From: Rubripirellula tenax
GTDB taxonomy: Bacteria; Planctomycetota; Planctomycetia; Pirellulales; Pirellulaceae
Length of the DNA stretch: 64,000 bases
Direction of reading: 5' to 3'
Assembly (NCBI RefSeq): GCF_007860125.1
Contig: NZ_SJPW01000002.1
Location: 682,263 to 746,262, forward strand
Shown: one piece after another, positions 43,301-52,467 of the stretch
How the letters are laid out: every line of letters begins with the position of its first letter
Position numbering within the stretch: the stretch's first letter is position 1
Program-made: the position numbers and the translations under genes
The notes under the pieces: generated by a model
Told to the model about the DNA's origin: nothing
Database searches by the model: none
Seen by the model: the letters and a program-made list of their open reading frames with translations, nothing else

Positions 43301-44997
43301 AAGGAAGTGAGTCTCAGGTCAAGACGGGTGATGGCGAGATTGGCGTCTACTCCATCGAACTTGCGAGTCAATACTCCGGCACGACGATTGTTGTCCGTCA
43401 ACGTTTCTTTTCCGCGCCAGTCAACTTCCACGGACCTCGGCGTCCGGATCCGATTGGAACCGCGACGCCGCTGCAGGCCGCAATCACCGAGTTCAACGCA
43501 ACTCATAACGAAGTTGACGGGCTGCGTCAGCCGCCGCTCACTCTGCAAGAAGTTCTGGCAGCGATCCTTGACTGGAAGTCTCGACGCGATGAAGCCCCAG
43601 TCGACAACAAGACGTTCGCCAACTTTCAAGAGATTGCACTGACACATCAATTGCCCTCTGGTGCAAAGATTGAGGTGCTTCCTCATTTCAAAACGGAAAC
43701 GGGAGACTCCTTCAAAATCTGGTCGGTGCGGGTCGTCATGCCGCAAGTCGCAAAGCCTGGATCGACAATGGCCTTCACGATTCGCCAGCAGTACCTTTCA
43801 GTCAACTCCGCCATGGCGTCAGCGATCCACTGGGGCAAACCCAACGACCAGGGACTGCAAGCAGGATTCCGTCTGATTCCCGGGCAACGGGCATATCAGG
43901 TAGGAACGCCAATTGAGACGGAGTTCCTCTACCGCAGCACTACGGGCAAGTCGATTTCTGCCACCGTGCCGAACGTCTTTTCCTATCAAAACATGATCGC
44001 TCGTGATGCCGGCGGCAAAGAACTGGACGTGGTCGAGCTCCGAAAAGAGATGGTCGTTGGCGGTGCGATCAACACGCAAATCGGAGAGACTCCAATCCGT
44101 AAGCGTGGCAACCCACTGGATCTCGGCTATATCACTCCCGATCCAAAATTCGATAGTATCAGCCCAAATAGAACCTACCTGACCGTGAAAGACGTCCAAA
44201 AGGTCTTCCTGTCCTACGTCGTCAGTGATCTAAACGGCGGCGGGTTGCGCACCGGAGAGGTTGCAGTCGACATTGCTGAAACCTTAGACGAACCCAATTT
44301 CCCATCGATAGGCGATCGTAAAGAACGGACGCCGGACAAATTCAATGTCGAACGGGATGAAGATGCGGCCAAGATGAAGTCTTCTCCCAACGCAGCCAGC
44401 TATGCAGATGCGCCAACCAATACATCTTCGGCAATCAAGCCTGTCGCGATAGCGGTAGACACGCCTTACTGTCTGGTTTGGGAATCAGCCAGTAAGGTTA
44501 GTCTGCATCATGAATTCGCCAACACGCTGAACCTGGACGGCAAGACTCGAACTGCCGTCGACTCTTTGTTGACTGAGATTTGGACCGAGTACATTGACGA
44601 TGAGCGCGATCGCACGAAGTACTCGCTGGCAGCAGACGGGCACTTGGTTGCCGAGATCGGCGATCTTGCCAACGACCGCAGCGGGCTGGCGAACGAATTT
44701 TTGTCAAAGCTGGGCAAGATCGTGCCGGATACCCAACGTGATCGCATCTGGTCTGCCGTGAAAACTCGCACCGACCGAGGCTTCGATGAAATCTGGAAAA
44801 GCGATTCGGAAGCCTATCCGGCACTGCTCGGCTGGTCCAAAGACAACTCGCCCATTCGCATCGAAATCCATCGGACTGCTGGCGGCTACCACTGGTACGT
44901 TCGGCCCGGCAGCCATGGAGTAACCGGAAACGGAAAAACGCTTCCACCGGAACTACAACACTATGTGCAATTCGGCAACGAGGCGACGTCGCAATAA
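40366..44997 (+). CDS. Membrane Ser/Thr kinase 2 with seven WD40 repeats
   Basis: A 1543-residue protein. A zinc-finger anti-sigma motif (HVEACEVCQ) lies near residues 32-40. The kinase domain follows: GRGGMGVVMRGYD near 103, CAVKILSP, HRDIKPANILL near 216, DFGLARA, GTPQYMSPEQ and DLFSLGSVMYFMLTG. The transmembrane helix is at about 400-420 (AFAFSLIFAGVLIVLEL). Outside the membrane, about 560-850 is a seven-bladed WD40 propeller with repeats such as VAFSPDGKLLATGGRDKAVKLW. Beyond it two similar domains (about 910-1020 and 1045-1150) each contain a PPLT(V/L)xE motif. A natural five-His run (HHHHH) occurs near 511. AGAGGA precedes the start inside the sigma gene. Probably an envelope-sensing regulator of sigma factor 2. 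Confidence 0.9.
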   Translation: MIARFHYDERTLDRLLHDRLSEDEREVSSHVEACEVCQKQIDDLSRKGLSWDDVGDLLSNVDRQPVDVGNRKLEAYATFLQPTEHPESLGRFARFEIMEFLGRGGMGVVMRGYDTSLDRHCAVKILSPELATSASARKRFSREAKSAAAVVHPHVVPIQTVDEYNGLPYLVMPVVEGQSLEARVGDSGPLQVVEVIRIASQVADGLAAAHAQGLVHRDIKPANILLENGIERVQITDFGLARAIDDASMTRSGVIAGTPQYMSPEQAHGDTIDHRSDLFSLGSVMYFMLTGRSPFRAETTMGVLNRIGNDQPRRLQTIDSSVPAWLEGIVMKLLSKSPDDRFESAAEVAELLEDCLAHVQQPTSTPLPDTVAKLVKSFGSDETNSAESLGNFRYPPIGKLVATAAFAFSLIFAGVLIVLELNKGTLTIESDVDDIPIRIMQNGELYLKLTITKTGRSVRIAAGHYVVEVDGELDGVNVVGGKVTLTRGEDEVVKIALVPADIHSHLDNASDEITAHHHHHQTAPKFPDLNVDVNDVTKGGGWELHKTIRGANENRKQVNGVWSVAFSPDAETLASATGEKTVKIWDVSTGKLQTKIQRPVAAANLAFSPDGKLLAIAGGDFDGPQSGEIVIWNLKEERVQHVLDGGDTATFCCAVAFSPDGKLLATGGRDKAVKLWDVQSGKLHRRMSGHSDLVRDVCFASDGKTLASASFDNTIRLWQLSTGEPIATLHGHDDAVRSVAFSPDDRVLVSASEDKTARVWNVASHEQIGVMAAHKAPVYCVAFLPDGQHVVTGSQKGMLVWDVSKIDQIPAHVDRPTREIWSVAVSRQMVAIPEDSKIVLWKRRDLGLDEKKLPDAYSNVPTTRLHRVREPQAAKTPNPVQPNPAYAPGRGYAQPYDPFAGGSSLPIPVNTLAGFVRHFNHRIQAADLDVPPQPPLTVEELRCFAQWKLQTDKQLSVETMGVLTDIGIGGWLPKHWKIEGSESQVKTGDGEIGVYSIELASQYSGTTIVVRQRFFSAPVNFHGPRRPDPIGTATPLQAAITEFNATHNEVDGLRQPPLTLQEVLAAILDWKSRRDEAPVDNKTFANFQEIALTHQLPSGAKIEVLPHFKTETGDSFKIWSVRVVMPQVAKPGSTMAFTIRQQYLSVNSAMASAIHWGKPNDQGLQAGFRLIPGQRAYQVGTPIETEFLYRSTTGKSISATVPNVFSYQNMIARDAGGKELDVVELRKEMVVGGAINTQIGETPIRKRGNPLDLGYITPDPKFDSISPNRTYLTVKDVQKVFLSYVVSDLNGGGLRTGEVAVDIAETLDEPNFPSIGDRKERTPDKFNVERDEDAAKMKSSPNAASYADAPTNTSSAIKPVAIAVDTPYCLVWESASKVSLHHEFANTLNLDGKTRTAVDSLLTEIWTEYIDDERDRTKYSLAADGHLVAEIGDLANDRSGLANEFLSKLGKIVPDTQRDRIWSAVKTRTDRGFDEIWKSDSEAYPALLGWSKDNSPIRIEIHRTAGGYHWYVRPGSHGVTGNGKTLPPELQHYVQFGNEATSQ

Positions 44998-45050
44998 TCA
45001 AAGTTGGATAGCCGTCAGTAGTCAATGAAGATAATGAAGCCGCCAGCTCT

Positions 45051-45082
45051 CTGTTCTGGGCTTGCCCCGGCGGAGCCAACCG
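45051..45082 (-). repeat. Inverted single unit of the dispersed repeat
   Basis: TCTGGGCTTGCCCCGGCGGA at its centre is the same unit as 39455-39487. It lies between the kinase-WD40 gene and the BlaI-like gene. Confidence 0.8.
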
Positions 45083-45149
45083 ATCTAGTGCTTGACGAAA
45101 CGACGCTCCTCCCTTCGCAAACTTTATTTCTATTTCGCTAGATTTACCC

Positions 45150-45199
45150 TTGACTACCGCTAGTAACTTCCGCAATCTCTAGTTGAATAGAATTTAACT
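45150..45199 (+). promoter_or_regulatory. Candidate promoter and operator of the BlaI/M56 pair 1
   Basis: TTGACT at 45150-45155 could be a -35 box. An imperfect dyad, AGTTGAATAGAATTTAACT (45181-45199), lies just before the ribosome site GGGAG of the BlaI-like gene. By analogy with the clear operators of pairs 2 and 3, the dyad may bind this BlaI homologue. The -10 box is not convincing. Confidence 0.35.
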
Positions 45200-45213
45200 C
45201 GGGAGATGAGTCA

Positions 45214-45615
45214 ATGGCGAGACCGAATTCGGAGTATCCAACAGAGTTGGAGCTTCAAATACTGAAAGTGTTGTGGGACGCGGAGCCGATGACGGTTCGC
45301 GAGGTGCGTGAATCGCTGGCGGCAGGCGGGCGTGAGCTAGCCCATACCACCGTGATCACGATGCTGGGTACGATGGTGGATAAGGAGCAAGTCGAAAAGC
45401 TGGAGCCGACACAGGGCAAGGCGTTTCGGTTCTCGCCGTTGATCGGGCGAGACCATGTTTCTCGCGGGATGCTGGGGGATCTTGTGGATCGCGTCTTTGA
45501 TGGTTCGGCCGAAGCGGTGATGCTGAGTCTGTTTGATGTGGCGGAACTAGACGCAGAAGAACTGGCAGGCCTGCGCAAGTTGCTGAACAAGAAGATGCGG
45601 GAGGCCAAGTCATGA
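45214..45615 (+). CDS. BlaI/MecI/CopY-family repressor 1
   Basis: A 133-residue winged-helix repressor. The family pattern is clear: ELEILKVLW-type opening (TELELQILKVLWDAEPMTVREVRESL), the recognition region HTTVITMLGTMVDKEQVE, a wing (GKAFRFSPLI) and a dimerising tail with the site family members use for cleavage or dissociation (GDLVDRVFDGSAEAVMLSLF). It should repress its own operon until the M56 partner signals. Start: GGGAG nine bases upstream. It overlaps the M56 gene by 4 bases (ATGA). Confidence 0.92.
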   Translation: MARPNSEYPTELELQILKVLWDAEPMTVREVRESLAAGGRELAHTTVITMLGTMVDKEQVEKLEPTQGKAFRFSPLIGRDHVSRGMLGDLVDRVFDGSAEAVMLSLFDVAELDAEELAGLRKLLNKKMREAKS

Positions 45616-48600
45616 TTTTTCCAACTGTTGCTTGGTCCGAACTGTCGCTGCAAGTGATGCTCACGTTCGGTCATTTCTTATGGCAAGCGTGCGTCGTCGC
45701 GGTCGTGCTTGTCAATGCCGAAAAGGCATTCGATTTTGTTAGCGGTAGGGCGCGAGCCCTCCGGTGCCCCGCGCCGAATGAGCCAACACCGGACGACTCG
45801 CTCCGTTCCGCTAACGTTCGTTACACGTTCGCTTGCCTTGCGTTCTTCTCTCTGCCGGTTTGCGTTGCCGCAACATTCATGTGGGTTCACCAATCGCATG
45901 GTCCGGTCTTTCTCGCCTCTGGCGATCCCATTGAGTTGCCTGTTGTGGATGTCGTGTCGACGAACGAGCGGTCGGAATCACTCACAAGTAGCGAGATTCC
46001 CGTTCTGCCACCGCTTGAAAGCCCCGCTGAAACGGAGTTGTATAGAGCCGAGTTGCCAGTTGCGGAACCGCTTGAAGCGTCGAGTCCGGCTGTTCGTACA
46101 CTTTCATTGACACAGCGAATTCAATCGTTTGCACCCTATCTGCTGATCGCCTACGCATTCGGCGTCACATTGATGTTGACGCGATTCGGATTGTCGATCA
46201 TTGGCTGTTCGCGGTTGCGGCGAACGCATCAACCGATTACCGATTCCAACCTGTTGAAGGTCATCGCTGAACATTCGTCACGGCTTGGATTGAAGCGAGT
46301 TCCGGTTGTCGCTCTGTGCCAGAGAGTCACCGTGCCGGTGGTTGTCGGCATCGTCAAGCCGATGATCCTACTGCCTCCAGCCCTGTTGTGCGGACTCGAT
46401 CCGAATCAGCTTGCCGCGATCCTGAGCCACGAAATGGCACACATCAGGCGATACGACCTGCTCGTCAACTTGTTGCAACGTATTGTTGAATCGCTGCTGT
46501 TTTTTCACCCGGTGACCTGGTGGATCAGTCGCCGTATCAGCATCGAACGAGAGAACTGTTGTGACGACATAGCATCAGCAACAACGGGTTCATTGTCCTA
46601 CGCAAATGCGTTACTCCAGATGGCGGAACTCTGTATTGGGAATGATCCTAATCGATTATCGGCGCTGGGAACATTGTCAGCAGCCGGAAACAACACGACT
46701 CAACTTGGGCATCGAATTCGGCGGTTGATCAGTGCGGAGCAATCAACGCGAGTTGGACTTTCGCGACGGACCGTTGGGGTGACGCTCACTGCGGTTTTGC
46801 TTGCGAGCCTATCGATCGTTGCCTTGGGGCAGAGCCAGCAATCTGCGGAAGGCGAGTCTGCAAACGAAGAGGATGCGCCTTCGACGTTTACGCCCGAACC
46901 CGTTTGGCAGCAGGAGTTGACGGAACACGATCGTTCATTCGGTGTTTTCCCGACATCCAACGTTGTCGTGACAACCGATCGAGTCCTTTCCTCTACTCGG
47001 GATTTTGATTTGGGAACCGGAGCGCTATTGCGCACGTCGTTCCCGCGATACGCTGATGTCAGCAATGATGATACGCTGCGTTCGGTCGTGCGTCGAGTAT
47101 CGTCCGACCGAATGTACATCGTGGACGTCTCCGTACGAGAGGCATCAACGACAGTTTCAGATGGCGGACGAGTTTCGCCGTGGCATGAGATTCGCGTACT
47201 GAAAACGACAGACTTCACGCAGGTAGGCAAAACGATCGTGTTACCTGAGTACGCTGATCTCGATACCTTTTCTGTCGATATCGAGTCCGGTGGTGCCTTT
47301 GTCCTATTGGGTGATCGAAAGGGCGTTCGCGTCTACCGCGTCGAAACTGGCGAAGTCGAAACCACGTTGCCGGTCGACATCAAACGTGTCGATGCGGTTG
47401 CCTTTTGTCCAGACCGTGAGTGGTTGGTCGTATCCGATCAGAACGATTTGCATTTTTGGCGTTGGCGCGATCAGGCCCCCGTCAGAACGATTCACGTTGC
47501 TCGCAAGATCGATTGCTTGAAGTTCACTGCGGATGGGCAGTATCTTGCCGAAGGGCCTGATGTCCGCCAGGACATTCAGATTCGCGACATGCGGACGTTA
47601 GAGATCGTGGCTTCTCTTCAAAACGAAGTTGGTTCGTTACTGATCGCAAAGACGATCGACATCTCACCTGATGGTCGATTCCTGGTTGCCAGCAACGACG
47701 TAATGGTTGATCCGACGAAACTCATGATTCCCCATCGAGTCCACGTGTGGGACTTGCGGACTCGCGGCAGGCCTGTTTTTCAGATCGCGACCGAGGGCCA
47801 AGTTCGTGGCGCTGCATTCAGCGACGATAGCCGGCGATTAGTTGGCGAATACAGCGGCAAGCCTCCTGCAAAATTGGTTGCCTGGGATTTGCCTTCCGAG
47901 ATTTTCGAGCGTCAATCCGATCCGCCGTCTGACGCCAAAGATCGTTTGGGCGACGGCGTTCAGTGGTCAATGTGGGGCGATCGCGACGGTCTGCTCTCCG
48001 GTGCGCGACTGATCTTACCCGAAGGCGGACTGAAGTCGGGTGACCCATTGATGGTCGAGTATCGGTTGGCAAACGTCTCCGGCGAAACCAAGTCGTTGGA
48101 TTGTTATCTGAACGATGGGATGCAATTTCCATCGGTCGATAGTAACAACCGGATCAGCGGAGTCGGGCTAGCGAGTCAGGAAGGAACAACAACGTTGACA
48201 CTCCAGCCCGGCGAAGTCTTCGTCGATACCGAACACGTCGTATCCATCGACACCACCGGCTTGTCGCCTGGCCAATACACGGCAGACCTGCGGTCGGCAT
48301 TCTATGTCCCCGACGAGACAGACAAGAACACGACGCACGAAATCCCGCATCGCGGGGCATTGCCGTTCACATTGCTCGGGGAATTATCCCCGAAGCAATC
48401 AGTATTACCTGAAAACAATATTCATTGGGGTCAAGACGTCGCGGGATTGCAGCTTGGTGCAAGCTGGGCCCACGAACAGGCCCACTTTGAAATCGGCTCG
48501 AACGTCGAAGCGGACTTGTTTGTCGCCAACGTGTCGGATCAGCCACTCGAATGCAGTGTTGAACTGCCTCATCCCGGCGACGGCTGGAACTTCAACGTGG

Positions 48601-51542
48601 CCGCCCTCGCTGGCTCAAAAGACAAATTTCAAAGAGCCTTTCCTATAGACTTCTATAGCCCAGTTCGATACATCCATCTGAAGCTGACGTCTGGCCAAGT
48701 CGCTCGAATCACAGGAGACGATCAACTGGTGTCGCTGTCAGCGGATCCGGACGATCACGCATCACCGACATCGTTGCCTCTGCCTCAATTTCTTGTTGTC
48801 GGCACATTGAAGAAGGCTGAGCAAATAGCCGGAGAACAAAACTATCTCGCCACGCTCACGCCAGCGGGCGGCCGGTATCAAGCCGTCTTCGACGTGACCC
48901 TACACCGTGCGGACATTCCGAACTTGCGATTGGAACTGAACACGGAGGGGGTTCCTTTTTCCGTGGCCGGCCCCGACTGGAAGCCGATTGTGCTGCAATC
49001 GCCGGATTCCTCAGCCGACGTCTCTGCGGTTTCCAAAGAGACGTTCCGTTTGCCGGAACACCGCCGCGTCGGCAGTGTCGCTTTCCATGCTGATAGCCGA
49101 AAGCTGGCGAGTCTTGTTTGGGAAACGGCACCGGATCAGAAGGGTCTGCGGGTAACGGTTCGCAACTGGAGCCTCAACGATCAGAAGTTAGTAGACGAAG
49201 TCGAACTGGATTGGCAGACGGACTGGACGCGGTACGCGAGCAACTTGCTGTTGTCTCAGGACTGTAAACGCGTGGTCGGATTGCTGGACGGTGAGATTTG
49301 CGTGTGGGATGCAGTGAACGGAAAAATCGTTTGGTGCCACCACATTCCCGATGACATCAAGAGCGACGAACGCGGCTCTGTACGCTTTGGAGCTTTGACG
49401 GGTACTCCAGATCTTTCGCGAATCGCGTTTGGAAAATCGGTGTCCCTCGGCGGAACCATGCCGGATGCTCATGCGATTGTGATGGATACCAACAGCGGGC
49501 GAGTGATCCAGAAAGTCAAGATGGAACACCGGGTTTCTGTTCGGAGCTTGGCGCTAACGAGAGACGGTAAGCGATTGGCGACCGTCGGTTCTCAGTATGG
49601 GTCAAGTCTTTGGGACGTAGAGAGCGGGCAGCTCGTGCTGGACTTCCGAAACGACAATACCAATCGACAGTATCCTGATCCGTCGGTCAAGATAAGCTCG
49701 ACCCAACAGGTTTCCAGCGCCGGCTTCTCACCTGACGGAAAATCGTTCGCGATCTGTGACATGCTGGGCGTCAAGCTGATTGACTCGAAGACAGGCGAGA
49801 TACTGCAAGACATCGACACTCCGTACCGCTACCACAGCAATCCACAATTTGTTTTCTCCGCCGACGGCAAGTTGTTCACATTGCTCGGAACGTTTCCAGA
49901 AAAAGGCGAGCCACGCATGATTTCGATCTGGTCTACAGAATCCGGTGAACGCCTGCGAACGCTTCCGATCGAAGCAACGGCGGCTGCATTCTCTGCCGAT
50001 GGTACGTGGTTCGCTGCCGGCAAGTCCGATCGCAAGGAGGCTTTGGCTGTTTGGCAAATTCGCGAATCCAAACCGAACCAGCCCGCCGATCCACCCGAAG
50101 ACGAAGCCAACCAAAGCGACAATCGCACACGTCGATTCAAACTTGTGGACGGCGAAAACGGCACGCCTCTTCAAGGCATTCAGTGTACGGCAAGTATTTT
50201 CAAGCAAGGTTCGCCTGCAAAGCTGCTTCCCTACAGCAGTGACGCGGATGGTATTGTTGAGGTTGACGTTTCAGAAGACGAATCGGTTTGGATCGCTGAA
50301 GTGCCGAGCGGCTGGTTTTCGTCGGCTCCTTCGGTGACAGTGATTCAACTTGACAAGAATGGCAAGCCGAAGCACGAGCAAACCGCAGCGAACGATGAAG
50401 AACCGACGATCGTCAAGCTATGGCGAGGCACCGAAGTCGATGGTCGGTTGCTGTGGCCAGACAAGAAGCCAGCGGCCGGAGTGAAGCTGGCTGCTGGCGT
50501 TTATATCAACGATCAGTCTTGGAAAGAAAAGCTCGGCATGGATTTGACGCTTTATTCGTTTGACCACGGAGACTGGCCGAACTGGAGTCGAACGATCGTC
50601 ACTGACGATGCGGGGCGGTTTCGCGTGACTGTTCCACCAAGCAGCTCGCGATCGTGGTTACGAATTGGCACGACAGCACTCGGGTTCGGACCGCAGATCG
50701 GAGTTGGTGAAGACGAGGCCGTTACGCAGCGACTGGCCAAGTGCTTGCCACTGGAAATTCAGTATGGCGGCAACAATCGAGGCAACGTCCTGATTGTTTC
50801 GGACAAAACTGACGCAGAGGACATGGCTCTCCATGCGGGTAACTTGCAATTGGAGACCGGCGTCATCGTGCGTGGTCGCGTCGTTGATGCAGAAGGCAAT
50901 GGATTGTCGAACGTTCATCTGACAACCACTGGCCCGCACGGGCCACATTCAGGTCGCAAGGCAATCAGCGGCGATGACGGCATTTTTGAGTTTCCGGTTA
51001 TGGCCGCAGGCAACGTGACGATTCATCCAGACGCTCGCTTGCGTGATGGCAAAGAGCAACTACCTGGCACGGCTAACTCGCGCGACGTACAGGCCGTCTT
51101 CGTCAGCCAATCCTTCACGATCGCAAAGACATCCCTGCCACAAGAACTCACGATCCGTGCAGTGCCTCACACAGAAGTCGCTTTCGAGTGGGTTGACCGC
51201 CGCACGGATAAGACTCAACCGATCGCCTACTACGGTGCGTTTCGCGTCCGCGGTCACATGCCGGACGAGAATGGCAAGCCAGGAGCATATTGGACCAGCA
51301 AAACCGAACGCGTCGAGCGCGATGGTAAGTCAATACTTGTTGTGAAGATTCCAACTCAACTTCTGAAACCGGAGTTGATGCTAGTTGCAGACCGCCGAGT
51401 CACCGCCAGCTACAGCGATTCCAGCGGTCTCACCTCCGGTCCCGGCATCGTGCAGCTTGGCGATATCACGTCAGGCACAACCCGAACCATCTTCGGCGAC
51501 GAACCGCGAGCGTCCAAAGCTTATGACGACAAGAGTCGTTAA
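45612..51542 (+). CDS. Giant BlaR1-type M56 metallopeptidase with WD40-like domains (1)
   Basis: A 1976-residue membrane protein. The N-terminal 400 residues are BlaR1/MecR1-like: hydrophobic segments near 15-35, 75-95 and 180-200, then VVGIVKPMILLPPALL and the zinc motif HEMAHIRRYD at about 272-281, with FFHPVTWW and ENCCDD downstream. After a transmembrane segment near 395-410, the external part has beta-propeller-like repeats (VAFCPDREWLVVSDQNDLHFW; ATVGSQYGSSLWD), beta-sandwich segments, and carboxypeptidase-regulatory-like repeats near the end (GRVVDAEGNGLSNVHLTTTGP). It should sense an external signal and trigger loss of repressor 1. Residues about 43-68 are encoded by an inserted palindromic repeat. 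Confidence 0.88.
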   Translation: MIFPTVAWSELSLQVMLTFGHFLWQACVVAVVLVNAEKAFDFVSGRARALRCPAPNEPTPDDSLRSANVRYTFACLAFFSLPVCVAATFMWVHQSHGPVFLASGDPIELPVVDVVSTNERSESLTSSEIPVLPPLESPAETELYRAELPVAEPLEASSPAVRTLSLTQRIQSFAPYLLIAYAFGVTLMLTRFGLSIIGCSRLRRTHQPITDSNLLKVIAEHSSRLGLKRVPVVALCQRVTVPVVVGIVKPMILLPPALLCGLDPNQLAAILSHEMAHIRRYDLLVNLLQRIVESLLFFHPVTWWISRRISIERENCCDDIASATTGSLSYANALLQMAELCIGNDPNRLSALGTLSAAGNNTTQLGHRIRRLISAEQSTRVGLSRRTVGVTLTAVLLASLSIVALGQSQQSAEGESANEEDAPSTFTPEPVWQQELTEHDRSFGVFPTSNVVVTTDRVLSSTRDFDLGTGALLRTSFPRYADVSNDDTLRSVVRRVSSDRMYIVDVSVREASTTVSDGGRVSPWHEIRVLKTTDFTQVGKTIVLPEYADLDTFSVDIESGGAFVLLGDRKGVRVYRVETGEVETTLPVDIKRVDAVAFCPDREWLVVSDQNDLHFWRWRDQAPVRTIHVARKIDCLKFTADGQYLAEGPDVRQDIQIRDMRTLEIVASLQNEVGSLLIAKTIDISPDGRFLVASNDVMVDPTKLMIPHRVHVWDLRTRGRPVFQIATEGQVRGAAFSDDSRRLVGEYSGKPPAKLVAWDLPSEIFERQSDPPSDAKDRLGDGVQWSMWGDRDGLLSGARLILPEGGLKSGDPLMVEYRLANVSGETKSLDCYLNDGMQFPSVDSNNRISGVGLASQEGTTTLTLQPGEVFVDTEHVVSIDTTGLSPGQYTADLRSAFYVPDETDKNTTHEIPHRGALPFTLLGELSPKQSVLPENNIHWGQDVAGLQLGASWAHEQAHFEIGSNVEADLFVANVSDQPLECSVELPHPGDGWNFNVAALAGSKDKFQRAFPIDFYSPVRYIHLKLTSGQVARITGDDQLVSLSADPDDHASPTSLPLPQFLVVGTLKKAEQIAGEQNYLATLTPAGGRYQAVFDVTLHRADIPNLRLELNTEGVPFSVAGPDWKPIVLQSPDSSADVSAVSKETFRLPEHRRVGSVAFHADSRKLASLVWETAPDQKGLRVTVRNWSLNDQKLVDEVELDWQTDWTRYASNLLLSQDCKRVVGLLDGEICVWDAVNGKIVWCHHIPDDIKSDERGSVRFGALTGTPDLSRIAFGKSVSLGGTMPDAHAIVMDTNSGRVIQKVKMEHRVSVRSLALTRDGKRLATVGSQYGSSLWDVESGQLVLDFRNDNTNRQYPDPSVKISSTQQVSSAGFSPDGKSFAICDMLGVKLIDSKTGEILQDIDTPYRYHSNPQFVFSADGKLFTLLGTFPEKGEPRMISIWSTESGERLRTLPIEATAAAFSADGTWFAAGKSDRKEALAVWQIRESKPNQPADPPEDEANQSDNRTRRFKLVDGENGTPLQGIQCTASIFKQGSPAKLLPYSSDADGIVEVDVSEDESVWIAEVPSGWFSSAPSVTVIQLDKNGKPKHEQTAANDEEPTIVKLWRGTEVDGRLLWPDKKPAAGVKLAAGVYINDQSWKEKLGMDLTLYSFDHGDWPNWSRTIVTDDAGRFRVTVPPSSSRSWLRIGTTALGFGPQIGVGEDEAVTQRLAKCLPLEIQYGGNNRGNVLIVSDKTDAEDMALHAGNLQLETGVIVRGRVVDAEGNGLSNVHLTTTGPHGPHSGRKAISGDDGIFEFPVMAAGNVTIHPDARLRDGKEQLPGTANSRDVQAVFVSQSFTIAKTSLPQELTIRAVPHTEVAFEWVDRRTDKTQPIAYYGAFRVRGHMPDENGKPGAYWTSKTERVERDGKSILVVKIPTQLLKPELMLVADRRVTASYSDSSGLTSGPGIVQLGDITSGTTRTIFGDEPRASKAYDDKSR
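45738..45816. repeat. Palindromic repeat inside the M56 gene 1
   Basis: The left arm GTTAGCGGTAGGGCGCGAGC (continuing CCTCCGGTG) and right arm CACCGGACGACTCGCTCCGT (continuing TCCGCTAACG) form a 79-bp imperfect inverted repeat, with perfect outer 8-base and inner 8-base blocks. It lies in the coding sequence without breaking the frame. A related element lies in M56 gene 3 at 61951-62024, read in a different codon phase. Confidence 0.85.
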
Positions 51543-51680
51543 TCCCGCCGGGGCAAGCCCGGAGCGGAGATCCAAAAAGGAATATGAGAGGGGGCGTTGA
51601 GCGAGCGATAGTAGCTTCCAGTTGTTTGCTCCGCCGGGACAAGCCCGGACGGAAGCATTCGCGCTCACTATCCGCTTCCG
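51538..51680 (+). repeat. Composite dispersed repeat, copy 2
   Basis: It starts GTTAATCCCGCCGGGGCAAG and continues with the A/G-rich middle, GTTGAGCGAGCGATAGTAGC and GTTTGCTCCGCCGGGACAAG, closely matching copy 1. It starts inside the last codons of the M56 gene 1, supplying its TAA stop. The remaining 175 bases before sigma factor 3 hold no other feature. Confidence 0.85.
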
Positions 51681-51855
51681 CTGGGCTCGCCACTGTCCGT
51701 CGCGACGCTGGCGACTCTATCGTCGTTTTCACTTTCTGCGGAAGTCGCCCTCGGATATCTAGACGGCGATACACATGCTAAATCATAAGTTTTTGCTCGT
51801 TGTGTCAAAGAATGGGGCTGAGTCGCGTATTCTTTTGTAGAGGAATATGCGAGTG

Positions 51856-52467
51856 ATGACACCAACACCTGAAACGAGCGAGAGTCTGCTGATTCGCGTC
51901 CGCGATCCTGAGGATCGTGCGGCTTGGGATCGGTTTGATGCGATCTATCGTCCAGTGGTCTATCGGGTTGCTCGGCGAGCGGGCTGGCAGCACTGCGACG
52001 CCGAAGATCTGACGCAGCGAGTGATGGTATCCGTTGCCAAAGCGGTGCCGGAGTGGCGAAAGGATCACAGCAAAGGTGGCTTCCGAAGTTGGTTGTACGC
52101 GATCGCTCGAAACGCATTGATTAGCACGTTGCGAAAGTCGGGACGTGAGCCAGCGGGCGGCGGCAGTGAGTTTTTGCTGCAATCGCAAACAATCGAAGGA
52201 CCAGCAAGCGAACTTGAGCGTTTGATCGACCAGGAACATCATCGCAGCCTGCTGCGTCGAGCCGCCGAACTGGTTCGCGATGAATTCAAGGACACGTCTT
52301 GGCAAGCGTTCTGGCTGACCACGCTCGGCGAACTCTCGGTTCCCGAGGCAGCCGAAAAATTGCAGCTCTCGACCGGCGCGGTCTACGCGGCTCGCAGTCG
52401 GATTCTACGTCGACTGCAAGAAGTGGCTGGGCAATACGATCACGAAGAAATGGCGACGCAATTATGA
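51856..52467 (+). CDS. ECF-like RNA polymerase sigma factor 3
   Basis: A 203-residue sigma-70-family protein. Region 2 carries DRAAWDRFDAIYRPVVYRVARRAGWQHCDAEDLTQRVMVSVA and FRSWLYAIARNALISTL; region 4 has DEFKDTSWQAFWLTTLGELSVPEAAEKLQLSTGAVYAARSRILRRL. ATG at 51856 is preferred because AGGA at 51841-51844 is well spaced for it and it gives MTPTPETSES, like the other two; ATG 51847 is too close to AGGA. It overlaps the start of the kinase 3 gene by 4 bases (ATGA at 52464). Confidence 0.9.
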   Translation: MTPTPETSESLLIRVRDPEDRAAWDRFDAIYRPVVYRVARRAGWQHCDAEDLTQRVMVSVAKAVPEWRKDHSKGGFRSWLYAIARNALISTLRKSGREPAGGGSEFLLQSQTIEGPASELERLIDQEHHRSLLRRAAELVRDEFKDTSWQAFWLTTLGELSVPEAAEKLQLSTGAVYAARSRILRRLQEVAGQYDHEEMATQL